Notes: generated by a model not told the origin, from the letters alone. A DNA stretch of 64,000 bases from Burkholderia sp. OK233 (GCF_900230185.1 NZ_OCSR01000001.1:3534001-3598000), one strand, 5' to 3'. Counted from the first letter of the stretch, positions 25,756 to 35,190 are shown. Translations and numbers: made by a program.

Positions 25756-26936
25756 GAGCGGTCCCTCTTGCGCGTGACCATTTCGATCAGGCCCATGATG
25801 CCGTTCGGCAACAATAGCGGGACCAGCACGAAAATCAGACCAAGAAAGAACAGCCAGTATTCAGGGAAGTTCGCTGTAAAAAAGCTCTTCGCGCCATTCA
25901 CCGCGAACGCGCCGATGATCGGTCCGATCAACGTGCCGCGTCCGCCCACCGCAACCCAGATCGCCATCTCGATCGAGTTGCCCGGCGACATCTCGCCCGG
26001 ATTGATGATGCCGACCTGCGGCACATACAACGCGCCAGCGATCCCGCACAAAATAGCGGAGACGGTCCACACGAACAGTTTGTATGCGAGCGGGCTGTAG
26101 CCGAGGAACATCAAACGCGTTTCGCCATCGCGTACCGCAGTGACCACGCGGCCGAGCTTCGACGTGACGATTGCCCGCGCGCCGATGAAGGCCAGGATCA
26201 ACACCGCAAACGTAATCAGCAGGAGGGCAGTGCGTGTGCCCGGATGCGTAATCGGAAAGCCGCCGATACGCTTGAAGTCGGTAAAACCATTGTTACCGCC
26301 GAAACCCGTTTCGTTGCGGTAGAACAGCAGCATGGCGGCAAACGTCATCGCCTGCGTGATGATCGACAGGTACACGCCCTTCACCCGCGAACGGAACGTG
26401 AAGAAGCCGAACACCCACGCGACAACGGCGGGCACCAGCACCACCAGCAGCAGCGCGTAACTGAGATGCTGCGTGCCTTGCCAGTACCACGGCAGTTGGT
26501 GCCAGTCGAGAAACACCATGAAGTCGGGCAGGTCGCTGCCGTATTTGCCTTCATGGCCGATCGAGCGCATGAGGTACATGCCGATTGCGTAGCCGCCCAA
26601 TGCAAAGAACAACGCGTGTCCCAGACTGAGAATGCCGCAGTAGCCCCACACGAGATCGAGTGCCAGCGCGGCGATCGCGTAGCACATGAACTTGCCGGTG
26701 ATCGTCATCGCGTACGCGGACAGATGGAACGCGCTCGTCTCCGGGAGCACCAGCGTGGCGAATGGCACGCCGAGACCGAACACGATGATCAATGCGATTA
26801 GCGCGAGCCACGCGCGGCGTGACAGCAATGCAGGACGCGGCGGCAAGCCGAGCGCGAAGCCGGACTGCGCTTCGCGTCCGGCAGAAGCGCCACCGCTCGC
26901 TGAGCCGACGTGAGCCGAAGAGGTAGCCGATGTCAT
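25752..26936 (-). CDS. urtC: Urea ABC transporter permease UrtC
   Basis: A 394-residue LivM-type inner-membrane permease with about ten hydrophobic segments. The start is set at MTSATSSAHVG, which lies one base after the urtB stop; the upstream open frame overlaps urtB and is Cys/Arg-rich. Conserved WGYCGILSLGHALFFALGGYAIGMYL and GVYLSIITQAMTFAAMLLF segments are present. It forms the channel with UrtB. Confidence 0.95.
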   Translation of the reverse strand: MTSATSSAHVGSASGGASAGREAQSGFALGLPPRPALLSRRAWLALIALIIVFGLGVPFATLVLPETSAFHLSAYAMTITGKFMCYAIAALALDLVWGYCGILSLGHALFFALGGYAIGMYLMRSIGHEGKYGSDLPDFMVFLDWHQLPWYWQGTQHLSYALLLVVLVPAVVAWVFGFFTFRSRVKGVYLSIITQAMTFAAMLLFYRNETGFGGNNGFTDFKRIGGFPITHPGTRTALLLITFAVLILAFIGARAIVTSKLGRVVTAVRDGETRLMFLGYSPLAYKLFVWTVSAILCGIAGALYVPQVGIINPGEMSPGNSIEMAIWVAVGGRGTLIGPIIGAFAVNGAKSFFTANFPEYWLFFLGLIFVLVPLLLPNGIMGLIEMVTRKRDRS

Positions 26937-26937
26937 C

Positions 26938-28563
26938 TCATGCCTCCGCGCTACGGCCCTTGAGGGCGAACATACCCTGCGGACGCTTCTGGATGAACAG
27001 CACAATCAGCACGAGCACCGCGATCTTGGCGAGCACCGCGCCCCAGAACGGCTCGATCGCCTTGCTGATCAACCCGAGACCGAAGCCGCCGATTACCGTG
27101 CCGGCGAGTTGGCCGACGCCGCCGAGCACCACGGCCATGAACGAATCGATGATGTAGCTCTGGCCGAGATCCGGGCCCACGTTGCCGATCTGCGACAGCG
27201 CGCAGCCACCCAGGCCCGCAATGCCTGCGCCAAACGCGAACGCATACGAATCGACACGCGCGGTCTTCACGCCGACGCATGCCGCCATGCGCCGGTTTTG
27301 CGTGACGGCTCGCACGAACAGACCCAGGCGGGTTTTAGTCAGGACGGTCCACGCAATCCCGACGACGATCAGCGAAAACGCCAGGATCGCCAGCCGGTTG
27401 TACGGCAGGATCAGGTTCGGCAGCACGGTCACGCCGCCGCTCATCCAGGCCGGGTTGATCACCTGGACGTTTTGCGCGCCGAACACCATACGTGTCGCCT
27501 GAATCAGGATCAGGCTGACGCCAAAGGTGGTCAGCAGGGTTTCGAGCGGACGGCCGTACAAATGCTTCAACACTAGCCGTTCGAGCACGATGCCGACCAG
27601 TCCGGCTGCAGCGAATGAAGCCGGCACGGCCAGCAGAGGATACCAGTCGAACGCACCGGGCGCAAAGCGCTGGAACAGGTTCTGCACGACGTAGGTCGCG
27701 TAAGCGCCGATCATCAGGAATTCGCCGTGCGCCATGTTGATGACGCCAATCAGTCCATAGGTGATCGCGAGGCCCAATGCAGCGAGCAGCAGCACGCTGC
27801 CGAGCGACAAGCCCGCGAACAACGTGCCCGCGATCTGGCTGCGGCGCTGGATCGAATCGAGTTCGTCGATGCCGCTTTGCGCGGCGGCACGCACCCGGTC
27901 GTCGGCTTCGTTGAAGGTGCCATCCGGCTTCTTCGCGACGAGCGGACGCAGCAGTTCGTTCATGTCGAGATCGTGCCGCGCGGCGACCAGTTGTACGGCT
28001 TCGAGGCGCTTGGCCGGGTCGGCGTCGTGCAACGCGGTCATTGCCCACAGCGTGTCGAGGCGCTTCTTCAGCGCCGGGTCGGTTTCCTTCGCGCGCGCTG
28101 CATCGACGAGAGGTTTGATCGACGGGTCTGGGTTTTGCAGCAATGCGGTGATGGCGGTGTCGCGTGTGGCGGCGTCGGGCGAATCGAGTTGCAGGCCCGA
28201 GAGTGCGCCTGCCACTTTCGAGCGCAGCAGGTTGTTCAGGGTGACCGGTTGCGCGTCGCCCGCGGCGACCGTTTTGCCGGTGACGGCATCGCGTGCCGTG
28301 TCGCCGTCTTGCAGCAGCACCGCGCCGGAATCGGTGGCGAGCGCGCTGTCTTCGGACAGCGCTTTGAGCACGGCGAGCGATTCTTTGTCGTGGTTGGCAA
28401 TCAGTTTGTCGATTGCCGCGGATTTCGCGTCGAAGTCGTCACCGGCGAGCGGCGCGACATCGGCCGGAGCGAGCGCAAAGGCGGCAAGCGGCGCGCTAAC
28501 GATAAGCGCGAGCGTGAGACCGCCGATGCTGCGTCGTGCGAATTTCGGAAATGAAAACGCCAT
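26938..28563 (-). CDS. urtB: Urea ABC transporter permease UrtB
   Basis: A 541-residue permease starting at MAFSFPKFARRSIGG. A signal-like N-terminus is followed by a ~200-residue periplasmic helical domain with repeated Ala/Asp/Leu segments (for example ADDRVRAAAQSGIDELDSI), and then a LivH-type membrane domain from about 250. YGLIGVINMAHGEFLMIGAYATY marks the permease start. The extra N domain is a known feature of proteobacterial UrtB and explains the length. urtC follows after one base. Confidence 0.95.
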   Translation of the reverse strand: MAFSFPKFARRSIGGLTLALIVSAPLAAFALAPADVAPLAGDDFDAKSAAIDKLIANHDKESLAVLKALSEDSALATDSGAVLLQDGDTARDAVTGKTVAAGDAQPVTLNNLLRSKVAGALSGLQLDSPDAATRDTAITALLQNPDPSIKPLVDAARAKETDPALKKRLDTLWAMTALHDADPAKRLEAVQLVAARHDLDMNELLRPLVAKKPDGTFNEADDRVRAAAQSGIDELDSIQRRSQIAGTLFAGLSLGSVLLLAALGLAITYGLIGVINMAHGEFLMIGAYATYVVQNLFQRFAPGAFDWYPLLAVPASFAAAGLVGIVLERLVLKHLYGRPLETLLTTFGVSLILIQATRMVFGAQNVQVINPAWMSGGVTVLPNLILPYNRLAILAFSLIVVGIAWTVLTKTRLGLFVRAVTQNRRMAACVGVKTARVDSYAFAFGAGIAGLGGCALSQIGNVGPDLGQSYIIDSFMAVVLGGVGQLAGTVIGGFGLGLISKAIEPFWGAVLAKIAVLVLIVLFIQKRPQGMFALKGRSAEA

Positions 28564-28701
28564 GATGGCCTTTGAAGAAAAACCGGCGAGGCGGCGCGGC
28601 ATCGCGGTGATGCACAGGTGCCACGCCGTTGTCTTGCGTCTTGCAGCGTCCTGTCGGGCAGAGCAGCGGTTCAGCCCCGGCTCTGCCCAGGAGGTTCAGG
28701 C

Positions 28702-30000
28702 TCAGGCAACCCGCGAGCGCTTCAGGAACGCGGGAATCGAACTGACCACATCCGGCTTGCTCGAATTGCCGGCGATGAACGGGCTCCACGGCTGCGCGCG
28801 AACCGCGGTCTTGGTGCGCCACACCACGTTGAACTGGCCGTCGGCACGCACTTCGCCGATCATCACCGGCTTGTGCAGATGGTGATTGCCGTCCATTTCG
28901 AGCGTGAAGCCCGACGGTGCCGCAAACGTCTGGCCGACCATCGCCACGCGCACCTTGTCCACGTCCGTGCTCTTCGCTTTTTCGACGGCCTGCTTCCACA
29001 TATGGATGCCGACGAACGTCGCTTCCATCGGGTCATTGGTCACGCGCTTGGTGCCGCCCGGCAGGTTGTTGTCCTTGACCCACGTAGCCCATTGTTTCTT
29101 GAACTTCTCGTTGGCCGGGTTGCGCAGCGACATGAAGTAGTTCCATGCCGCGAGATTGCCGACCAGCGGCTTCGTATCGATGCCGCGCAGTTCTTCTTCG
29201 CCGACCGAGAACGCGACGACCGGCACGTCGGACGCCTTCAGCCCCTGGTTGCCGAGTTCCTTATAGAACGGCACGTTCGAGTCGCCGTTGACGGTCGAGA
29301 TCACCGCGGTCTTGCCGCCTTGCGAGAAGGTCTTGATGTTCGCGACGATGGTCTGATAGTCACTGTGGCCGAACGGCGTGTAGACCTCCTGGATATCGGC
29401 TTCCTGCACGCCTTTCGACTTGAGGAACGCGCGCAGGATCTTGTTGGTCGTGCGGGGGTACACATAGTCGGTGCCCAGCAGAAAGAAGCGCTTGGCGCCG
29501 CCGCCTTCCGTGCTCATCAGGTATTCGGTTGCCGGAATCGCTTGCTGATTCGGCGCGGCGCCCGTGTAGAACACGTTGCGCGACATTTCTTCGCCTTCGT
29601 ACTGCACCGGGTAGAACAGCAGGCCGTTCAGTTCTTCAAACACCGGCAGCACCGACTTGCGCGACACCGACGTCCAGCAGCCGAACACGACGGCACACTT
29701 TTCCTGGGTGATCAGCTGGCGCGCTTTTTCGGCGAACAGCGGCCAGTTCGACGCCGGGTCCACGACCACCGGCTGCAGTTGGCGGCCCATGACGCCGCCA
29801 TTCTTGTTGATGTCCGCGATGGTCATCAGCGCGGTGTCTTTGAGCGATGTCTCCGAGATCGCCATCGTGCCGGACAGGGAATGTAAAACGCCTACTTTAA
29901 TCGGACCGCTGCCCGATTGCGCCTGAGCAAACGGAACCTGACCTGCAAGCGCCAATGCGCCCGACATGGAGCCGAACTTCAACAGACTACGACGTTTCAT
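28702..30000 (-). CDS. urtA: Urea ABC transporter substrate-binding protein UrtA
   Basis: A 432-residue periplasmic protein with an N-terminal export signal (MKRRSLLKFGS, then a hydrophobic stretch to about 28). The mature sequence begins with GPIKVGVLHSLSGTMAISE, as in UrtA. Other typical segments are VVFGCWTSVSRKSVLPVFEE, NGLLFYPVQYEGEEMS and NVFYTGAAPNQQAIPA. It captures urea for UrtBCDE. It is the first gene of the operon, with a sigma54 promoter and an NtrC-like site upstream. Confidence 0.96.
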   Translation of the reverse strand: MKRRSLLKFGSMSGALALAGQVPFAQAQSGSGPIKVGVLHSLSGTMAISETSLKDTALMTIADINKNGGVMGRQLQPVVVDPASNWPLFAEKARQLITQEKCAVVFGCWTSVSRKSVLPVFEELNGLLFYPVQYEGEEMSRNVFYTGAAPNQQAIPATEYLMSTEGGGAKRFFLLGTDYVYPRTTNKILRAFLKSKGVQEADIQEVYTPFGHSDYQTIVANIKTFSQGGKTAVISTVNGDSNVPFYKELGNQGLKASDVPVVAFSVGEEELRGIDTKPLVGNLAAWNYFMSLRNPANEKFKKQWATWVKDNNLPGGTKRVTNDPMEATFVGIHMWKQAVEKAKSTDVDKVRVAMVGQTFAAPSGFTLEMDGNHHLHKPVMIGEVRADGQFNVVWRTKTAVRAQPWSPFIAGNSSKPDVVSSIPAFLKRSRVA

Positions 30001-30088
30001 GTATTTCCCCTTGCCATTGATGGTGACTGTTTATGGGCGTCGATTTCAGCCAGCAGGGCTTATCCCGCATGACTTGCCGCTTGTGTAC

Positions 30089-30104
30089 TGCAAGGCACAT
30101 GCCA
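30089..30104 (-). promoter_or_regulatory. Sigma54 (-24/-12) promoter of urtABCDE-ureD
   Basis: The minus strand reads TGGCATGTGCCTTGCA, with GG and GC ten bases apart and only one departure from TGGCACG-N4-TTGCA. Predicted transcription starts near 30079, giving a leader of about 79 bases before the urtA ATG. Confidence 0.88.
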
Positions 30105-30181
30105 TGTAGTAATTTCGACTTGAAGTACGCGTGTTGCGTGCTGCGACGCGGTGATGCGCTCGGTCAGTTATGCGTAACGCG

Positions 30182-30196
30182 GCGCAAAATTGGTGC
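30182..30196. promoter_or_regulatory. NtrC-like enhancer site upstream of urtA
   Basis: GCGCAAAATTGGTGC matches the NtrC palindrome GCACCAAATTGGTGC at 13 of 15 bases. Its centre lies about 110 bp upstream of the predicted sigma54 start, the usual distance for an enhancer. The remaining ~150 bp up to the divergent aminotransferase gene hold no other site I recognise. Confidence 0.78.
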
Positions 30197-30350
30197 AGGA
30201 GCAGGGCGTGCGCCTCGTTCAGGTGCGTGCCGCGCCGCAACGAAGCGTGCCCATCGGCCAGTGGGCACCGGCGGTGCATGACCGCCGCCCCTTTGTGCAT
30301 GCGCAGTGCTCTGCCTACACTGAAAGACCACCCACGCAAGGAGGCCCGCC

Positions 30351-31682
30351 ATGACCGAGCGCGCCAGCGTCAATACGCCCGATATGTCCGCGTTCTGGAT
30401 GCCCTTTACTGCTAACCGTCAGTTCAAGAGCGCGCCACGTCTGCTGGCGAGCGCGAAGGGGATGTACTACACGTCGCACGATGGCCGGCGCATTCTCGAC
30501 GGCACCGCCGGGCTGTGGTGCGTCAACGCGGGCCACTGCCGCGACGAGATCGTGGCCGCCGTGCAGGCTCAGGCCGCCGAAATGGATTTCGCGCCGACGT
30601 TTCAGATGGGGCATCCGAAGGCTTTCGAAGCCGCGACGAAAATCGCGCGACATACGCCCGGCGATCTGAAGCACATCTTCTTTGTGAACTCGGGTTCGGA
30701 GGCAGTGGATACCGCGCTGAAGATCGCGTTGGCTTATCACCGGTCGCGCGGCGAAGGGCAGCGTACGAGGTTTATCGGACGCGAGCGCGGGTATCACGGT
30801 GTGGGATTTGGCGGGATTTCGGTGGGTGGTATTGCGCCGAACCGTAAGGCGTTTTCAGGTGGACTGCTGCCTGCTGTCGATCATTTGCCGCATACGTTGA
30901 ATATCAAGGAAGCGGCGTTTTCGAAAGGGCAGCCGGCGTGGGGTGCGCATCTCGCTGATGAACTGGAGCGGCTTGTCACGCTGCATGATGCGTCGACGAT
31001 TGCTGCGGTGATTGTTGAGCCGGTTGCGGGGTCGACGGGGGTGCTGATTCCGCCGCAAGGGTATTTGCAACGGCTGCGTGAGATCTGCGACAAGCACGGC
31101 ATCGTGCTGATCTTCGATGAAGTGATTACTGGCTGGGGGCGTCTCGGTGCGCCGTTTGCCGCGCAGTATTTCGGCGTGACGCCGGATCTGCTGACAATGG
31201 CCAAGGGCACTAACAATGCGGCAGCGCCGATGGGTGCGGTGGCGGCTAGTGGGAAGATTCACGATTCGATCGTGAATGGGGCACCGGGTGGGATCGAGCT
31301 GTTTCATGGCTATACGTATTCAGGACACCCGATTGCGGCGGCCGCAGCTTGCGCGACGATTGATTTGTATGAGCGTGAGCAGCTATTTGAGCGGGCCGCG
31401 CGGATAGCGCCGATTTTCGAGAACGCGATTCATAAGCTGCGCGGTGAACGGCATGTGATCGACGTGCGCAATCTTGGACTCATTGGCGGTGTGGAATTGG
31501 CGCCGCGTGCGGGTGCGCCAGGGGCGCGTGCTTATGATGTGTTCGTGCGGTGCTACGAGAAGGGCGTGTTGACGCGTTATACCGGGGATATTCTGGCGTT
31601 CTCGCCGCCGTTGATTATTGAAGAGGCGCAGATCGATGAGATCTTTAAGACGGTGGCGGAGGTTTTGAAGGAGACGGATTAG
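30351..31682 (+). CDS. Omega-amino acid:pyruvate aminotransferase (class III, PLP)
   Basis: A 443-residue class III aminotransferase starting at ATG with CAAGGAGG upstream. The N-terminus (MSAFWMPFTANRQFK) and DGTAGLWCVNAGHCR are typical of beta-alanine/omega-amino acid:pyruvate enzymes. PLP-binding features are NSGSEAVDTALK, the Asp of LIFDEVITGWGR, and the Schiff-base Lys285 in MAKGTNNAA. It moves amino groups from omega-amino acids or amines to pyruvate in the cytoplasm. It is transcribed divergently from urtA, so it may share nitrogen control, though no sigma54 motif was seen in its own direction. Confidence 0.93.
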   Translation: MTERASVNTPDMSAFWMPFTANRQFKSAPRLLASAKGMYYTSHDGRRILDGTAGLWCVNAGHCRDEIVAAVQAQAAEMDFAPTFQMGHPKAFEAATKIARHTPGDLKHIFFVNSGSEAVDTALKIALAYHRSRGEGQRTRFIGRERGYHGVGFGGISVGGIAPNRKAFSGGLLPAVDHLPHTLNIKEAAFSKGQPAWGAHLADELERLVTLHDASTIAAVIVEPVAGSTGVLIPPQGYLQRLREICDKHGIVLIFDEVITGWGRLGAPFAAQYFGVTPDLLTMAKGTNNAAAPMGAVAASGKIHDSIVNGAPGGIELFHGYTYSGHPIAAAAACATIDLYEREQLFERAARIAPIFENAIHKLRGERHVIDVRNLGLIGGVELAPRAGAPGARAYDVFVRCYEKGVLTRYTGDILAFSPPLIIEEAQIDEIFKTVAEVLKETD

Positions 31683-31731
31683 CGGTCGGGTGGGACGCTG
31701 GTTTTCTACGGCGGGAGTAGTAACAAGAGAA

Positions 31732-31759
31732 GAGGCCGGCGCCTTGCGGCGCCGGCCTC
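31732..31759. terminator. Strong hairpin between convergent genes
   Basis: A perfect 12-base-pair stem (GAGGCCGGCGCC with GGCGCCGGCCTC) and a four-base loop lie 49 bp after the aminotransferase stop and 30 bp after the DUF3443 stop on the other strand. On the minus strand it is followed by a T-rich TTCTCTTGTT. It probably terminates both transcripts. Confidence 0.8.
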
Positions 31760-31788
31760 ATGTGTTGCTTGTGCCCTGTTACGGAAAG

Positions 31789-33228
31789 TCAGAACGCGGC
31801 GAACGGTCCGTCTTGCCTGCCTGCGCGGGCGCCATTCAATACCGTGTACACGTCGCGACCGAAGAAAAATGGCAGGCCCCAGATGAACATCCCAGAGTAC
31901 GGGGTGACGAGACTGTCGTAGGCTGCATTCTGGTTCGCAATCAAGGCCCATCCATTCGCTACCGGGAATGGCACCGTGACCGGCGTGGCGCCCTTGGCAA
32001 CGCCCGTCAGGATTGCGGATAGGCTAAGCGTAGTCGAAGGCGTATACATATAGCCCATATAGTCGTTGCCCGAATTGGGAATGGTCGCATCCCAGAATGC
32101 GGTCGTATTGCCGCCGCTGTCGATCGTGCTGCGATACGAGACGCCCTTATACGTGGTCGTAAAGTAGCCATCCTGATCAAGCGGCAGGATGTTTGCATTT
32201 GATGGCAACGCATTGTTCTGCTGCGTGCCGATGCCGAACACCATTTCGCCAGTGACTCTTGCCTGACCACCTGCGGGCAACGCGGGCAGACGGATAATCG
32301 TGCCGTTGTTGTCCGAAGTGAAGTTGGCGACCGGATTCATGACCTGCGTGTCGAGCGGTACTCGCGTGTTCGTGCATGAGCCCATGGACGGACAATAGTA
32401 ATAGGTTGCCGATAGAGGGTATTGGGCTGCGCGCGGGAAGTCACGCACCATGGATCTGATGCCAAGCACTCCGTTGGCGCCGAGCCTGGCTACCGCGCCG
32501 ATATCCGAGAGACCTCTCGACGCGCAATCCGACGGCACAGCAAATGAGCCGTCGCTGATGACCTGGATCGGCAGATTGCCTGCCGCTTTACCGCCGATCG
32601 TCACGTCGGCGCGCTTGATCGGTCCCCACGTGTAGCCCGACCCAAATTGCGCGCACTGGGCGATTGGTGCGGCACTGGTCGGGTCGTCGGTAGCACCGGT
32701 CTGCGCCGGCAAGCGGCCCGCGAGTGCCGAGCCCATTGCGCTTGCCAAGACACGCACGCCTGTTGATCCGGTGTCGATCAACATATGATCGATCGTCGCG
32801 CATTGGTTTGCGCCCTGCACACCAGGGATGCAGATAGTGACGGTCACGTACGGCTGGTTGGCGAAATTTCCCTCCCACCGCTCGATAGTGATCGGGACGG
32901 TGTTTGCATCGGCGACCGGCGTTGGCGTTGGCGTCGGCGTGGGACTCGGAGTTGGAGTCGGAGCCGGTGTCGGTGTCGGACTCGGAGTTGGAGTTGGAGT
33001 TGGAGTCGGAGTTGGACTCGGACTCGGACTCGGACTCGGACTCGGACTCGGACTCGGACTCGGCGTAGGCGCCGGCGCCGGCGAGGGCGTTGGACTCGGC
33101 GTTGCCGGTTTTTCGTTGTCCTTGGTCGCGTTCGAGTTGCCGTCGTCGCCACCGCCACCACCGCAGGCTGAAAGAGCCAAGCTAGCCGTTAGCAGCGCGA
33201 AGCAAAGTTTCTTATTAAGAGTCTTCAT
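31789..33228 (-). CDS. DUF3443 lipoprotein, copy 1, with pepsin-like motifs and Pro-rich linker
   Basis: A 479-residue lipoprotein: signal with lipobox LSAC, lipidated Cys22. Residues ~43-104 are a Pro-Ser/Pro-Thr linker. The C-terminal domain (about 108-479) is DUF3443. It contains two aspartic-protease-like motifs, LIDTGS with Asp152 and TIDSGG with Asp370. Between them are a flap-like FGSGYTWG (195-202) leading to ADVTIGG, and an hhG-type NGVLGI (252-257), in the order found in pepsins. Family function is unassigned; peptidase activity is my inference. It pairs with the DUF2844 gene 46 bp upstream, and the pair is duplicated at 33857-35667. Confidence 0.85.
   Translation of the reverse strand: MKTLNKKLCFALLTASLALSACGGGGGDDGNSNATKDNEKPATPSPTPSPAPAPTPSPSPSPSPSPSPSPSPTPTPTPTPTPSPTPTPAPTPTPSPTPTPTPTPVADANTVPITIERWEGNFANQPYVTVTICIPGVQGANQCATIDHMLIDTGSTGVRVLASAMGSALAGRLPAQTGATDDPTSAAPIAQCAQFGSGYTWGPIKRADVTIGGKAAGNLPIQVISDGSFAVPSDCASRGLSDIGAVARLGANGVLGIRSMVRDFPRAAQYPLSATYYYCPSMGSCTNTRVPLDTQVMNPVANFTSDNNGTIIRLPALPAGGQARVTGEMVFGIGTQQNNALPSNANILPLDQDGYFTTTYKGVSYRSTIDSGGNTTAFWDATIPNSGNDYMGYMYTPSTTLSLSAILTGVAKGATPVTVPFPVANGWALIANQNAAYDSLVTPYSGMFIWGLPFFFGRDVYTVLNGARAGRQDGPFAAF
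32920..33100. repeat. Hexanucleotide repeat tract coding the Pro-Ser/Thr linker
   Basis: On the plus strand GGACTC is repeated about eight times near 33012-33060, flanked by related GTTGGA and GTCGGA units. On the minus strand it encodes alternating Pro-Ser and Pro-Thr in copy 1 of the DUF3443 lipoprotein. Units are six bases, so slippage would change linker length without frameshift. Copy 2 lacks the tract. Confidence 0.9.
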
Positions 33229-33274
33229 GTTTTTGTGTTCCGTGAAATCGATATGCCGCGTTACTGCAGATCGT

Positions 33275-33712
33275 CTACACGGACATTCGCAGGGACGAGG
33301 TGCGGCAGAACTGCCTTGCCGAAGAAGTTTCCAGCCGGCCCGCGGACTCGATCTGAAAATCGCCGTTGCGTTCGATCAATGGGCCGGTGCCACGCGCGCG
33401 TCCCGCACCGGCGGAGACCGCGTTCGGAAAATAGCTGCCGAGTAGCGCAACCATGTCGGGACGCACCGGCCCTTGCCACGTGACGGCAAACACGACATTG
33501 CTGGGCAGCACGTATTCGCGGATCCTGACACCGTCGGTGTCACGCGACTCACGTACGGTATAGGCCGCGTTGGATGCGGAAGAGGAGACAGGCGCTGCCG
33601 ATTGGAGCAACGAACGGGGGGCCGAACCAGCGCCCGGTGCACCACCCAACGCCGCATAAGACGCGATTGGAAAAAGAGCCGACACGGCCAGCGCTATCTT
33701 TACAAATCTCAT
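33275..33712 (-). CDS. DUF2844 exported protein, copy 1
   Basis: A 145-residue protein starting at [20 protein letters not shown], a clear signal peptide cleaved near Ala20-Ala21. The mature part begins with LGGAP, contains [34 protein letters not shown] in consecutive segments, then [10 protein letters not shown] and RARGTGPL, all DUF2844 hallmarks. Compared with copy 2 its C-terminus differs after SAGRL ([18 protein letters not shown] instead of GHFFGMAYLPRLMPADV), probably because of a small frameshift near the end. Function unknown; it is always next to DUF3443 here. Confidence 0.85.
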   Translation of the reverse strand: MRFVKIALAVSALFPIASYAALGGAPGAGSAPRSLLQSAAPVSSSASNAAYTVRESRDTDGVRIREYVLPSNVVFAVTWQGPVRPDMVALLGSYFPNAVSAGAGRARGTGPLIERNGDFQIESAGRLETSSARQFCRTSSLRMSV

Positions 33713-33856
33713 GACATTGCTCCAAAAAACAGGTCGGAGCATGTTGCCTGCGGGCAATTAATGAGAGGGGCGGAAAAGTCTCAATGAGATGTCAGAAACG
33801 ACGTCGGGAGGCAGCGCTGGAATGCACTATCTCCCGGATCAACCACACCTATTCCA

Positions 33857-35158
33857 TCAGAACGCGACAAACGGTCCGCTCTGCTTGCCTATCGTGCCGT
33901 TACCCACTGTCGTGTACACACTGCGCCCGTAGAAGAAAGGCAGGCCCCACATGAACATTTTCGAGCCAGAGTGATACCAGCCGACGTTGTCGTAAGCGGC
34001 GTATCCGCTCGCCGATACGCGGATTGCGTTGTCGATCGTGAAGGGCATGTTGACGGGCATTCCCTTGCCGTTGGTGGACTCCATCGTGGCAGCCAGGTTC
34101 AGCGCGTTTAGCGGCGTGTACCAGCCCGACGTAGTGGGAATCGAATCGTCCTGGAACGCGTACCCATTGGTGCCACTGTCGATTGCGCTCGAGTTGAACA
34201 CCTGACCTTGGTACTGCGTCGTGAATTCGCCGTGTTCGTCTATCGCCAGGATGTTCACATTCGACGGCAACACGTTGTTCGACTGCGTGCCGATACCGAA
34301 TACCAGTTCTCCGGTGACACTCGCCTGGCCGCCCGCAGGCAGCTTGGGCAGGCGGATGATCGTGCCGTTGTTATCGCTCGGGAAGGCAGCGACCGGGTTC
34401 ATCACCTCCTTGTTCATCAGCATGCGCGTGTTGAAGCAAGCGTTGGCGGCGGTGCAATAGTAGTAATTCCCCGGCAACGCGGTGGTCAGCGCGTCTTTCG
34501 AGTCATACGTGCCGTAGCCGATGCCGAGAATACCGTTGGCGCCGAGTTTTTCGACGGTGCTGAGGTCCGGGCCGCCGTGCGCGACGCAGTCCGAGGGGAT
34601 GGTGTACGTACCGTCGCCGACCAACTGGATGGGGATGTTGCTTGCCGTGCGGCTGCCGATTTTGACATCGGCGCGTTTCACCGAGCCCCAGGTCGTACCG
34701 GAGCCGAACGGCATGCATTCGGCGATCGGTGCGACTCCGCTCGCGTCGTTGACGGCGCCGACTTGTGTGAGCAACTGGGAACCGAGCGTTGGCAGTGCGC
34801 TGGCCATGATGCGTACGCCCACCGATCCGGTATCCACCAGCATGCGGTCGACTTTCGTGCACTGGCTCGCGCCTTGCGCGCCGGGGACGCACACGGTGAT
34901 CGTCGCGGAAAGCATGTTGATGCTGCCCATCGAGTTGTCGACGTAAATCGGCACCGTGTTGCTGCCATTGCTGGGTGTATTGCCCGAATTACCTGAGTTG
35001 CCCGAGCCATCCGGCTTCTTGATCCAGTCGGGGTCGGCGGACCAGGCGATGGAGCCGTTGTTTTTGCTGCCGTTTCCATCACTTCCACCGCCACACGCGG
35101 ACAGTGTCAGGCCGAGCGCTGCCAGCGCGACCCAGAATGTCTTGTTGCTTGTCTTCAT
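33857..35158 (-). CDS. DUF3443 lipoprotein, copy 2, with pepsin-like motifs
   Basis: A 433-residue lipoprotein with lipobox LSAC and Cys22. A short Gly/Ser/Asn linker replaces the Pro-rich one of copy 1. The same landmarks occur in the same order: LVDTGS with Asp109, FGSGTTWG (151-158), ADVKIGS, NGILGIGYG (208-216) and AIDSGT with Asp327. The two Asp are 218 residues apart, exactly as in copy 1. The C-terminus GPFVAF matches GPFAAF of copy 1. Outer-membrane or periplasmic location is inferred from the lipobox. Peptidase function is a hypothesis. Confidence 0.85.
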   Translation of the reverse strand: MKTSNKTFWVALAALGLTLSACGGGSDGNGSKNNGSIAWSADPDWIKKPDGSGNSGNSGNTPSNGSNTVPIYVDNSMGSINMLSATITVCVPGAQGASQCTKVDRMLVDTGSVGVRIMASALPTLGSQLLTQVGAVNDASGVAPIAECMPFGSGTTWGSVKRADVKIGSRTASNIPIQLVGDGTYTIPSDCVAHGGPDLSTVEKLGANGILGIGYGTYDSKDALTTALPGNYYYCTAANACFNTRMLMNKEVMNPVAAFPSDNNGTIIRLPKLPAGGQASVTGELVFGIGTQSNNVLPSNVNILAIDEHGEFTTQYQGQVFNSSAIDSGTNGYAFQDDSIPTTSGWYTPLNALNLAATMESTNGKGMPVNMPFTIDNAIRVSASGYAAYDNVGWYHSGSKMFMWGLPFFYGRSVYTTVGNGTIGKQSGPFVAF

Positions 35159-35190
35159 CCTGTTGTTTTCCGCGAAATCGATGTGCCGTA

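Noticed and set aside
32920..33100. Possible CRISPR array
   Set aside because: The repeats are contiguous hexamers without spacers and are in frame with a Pro-rich protein linker.
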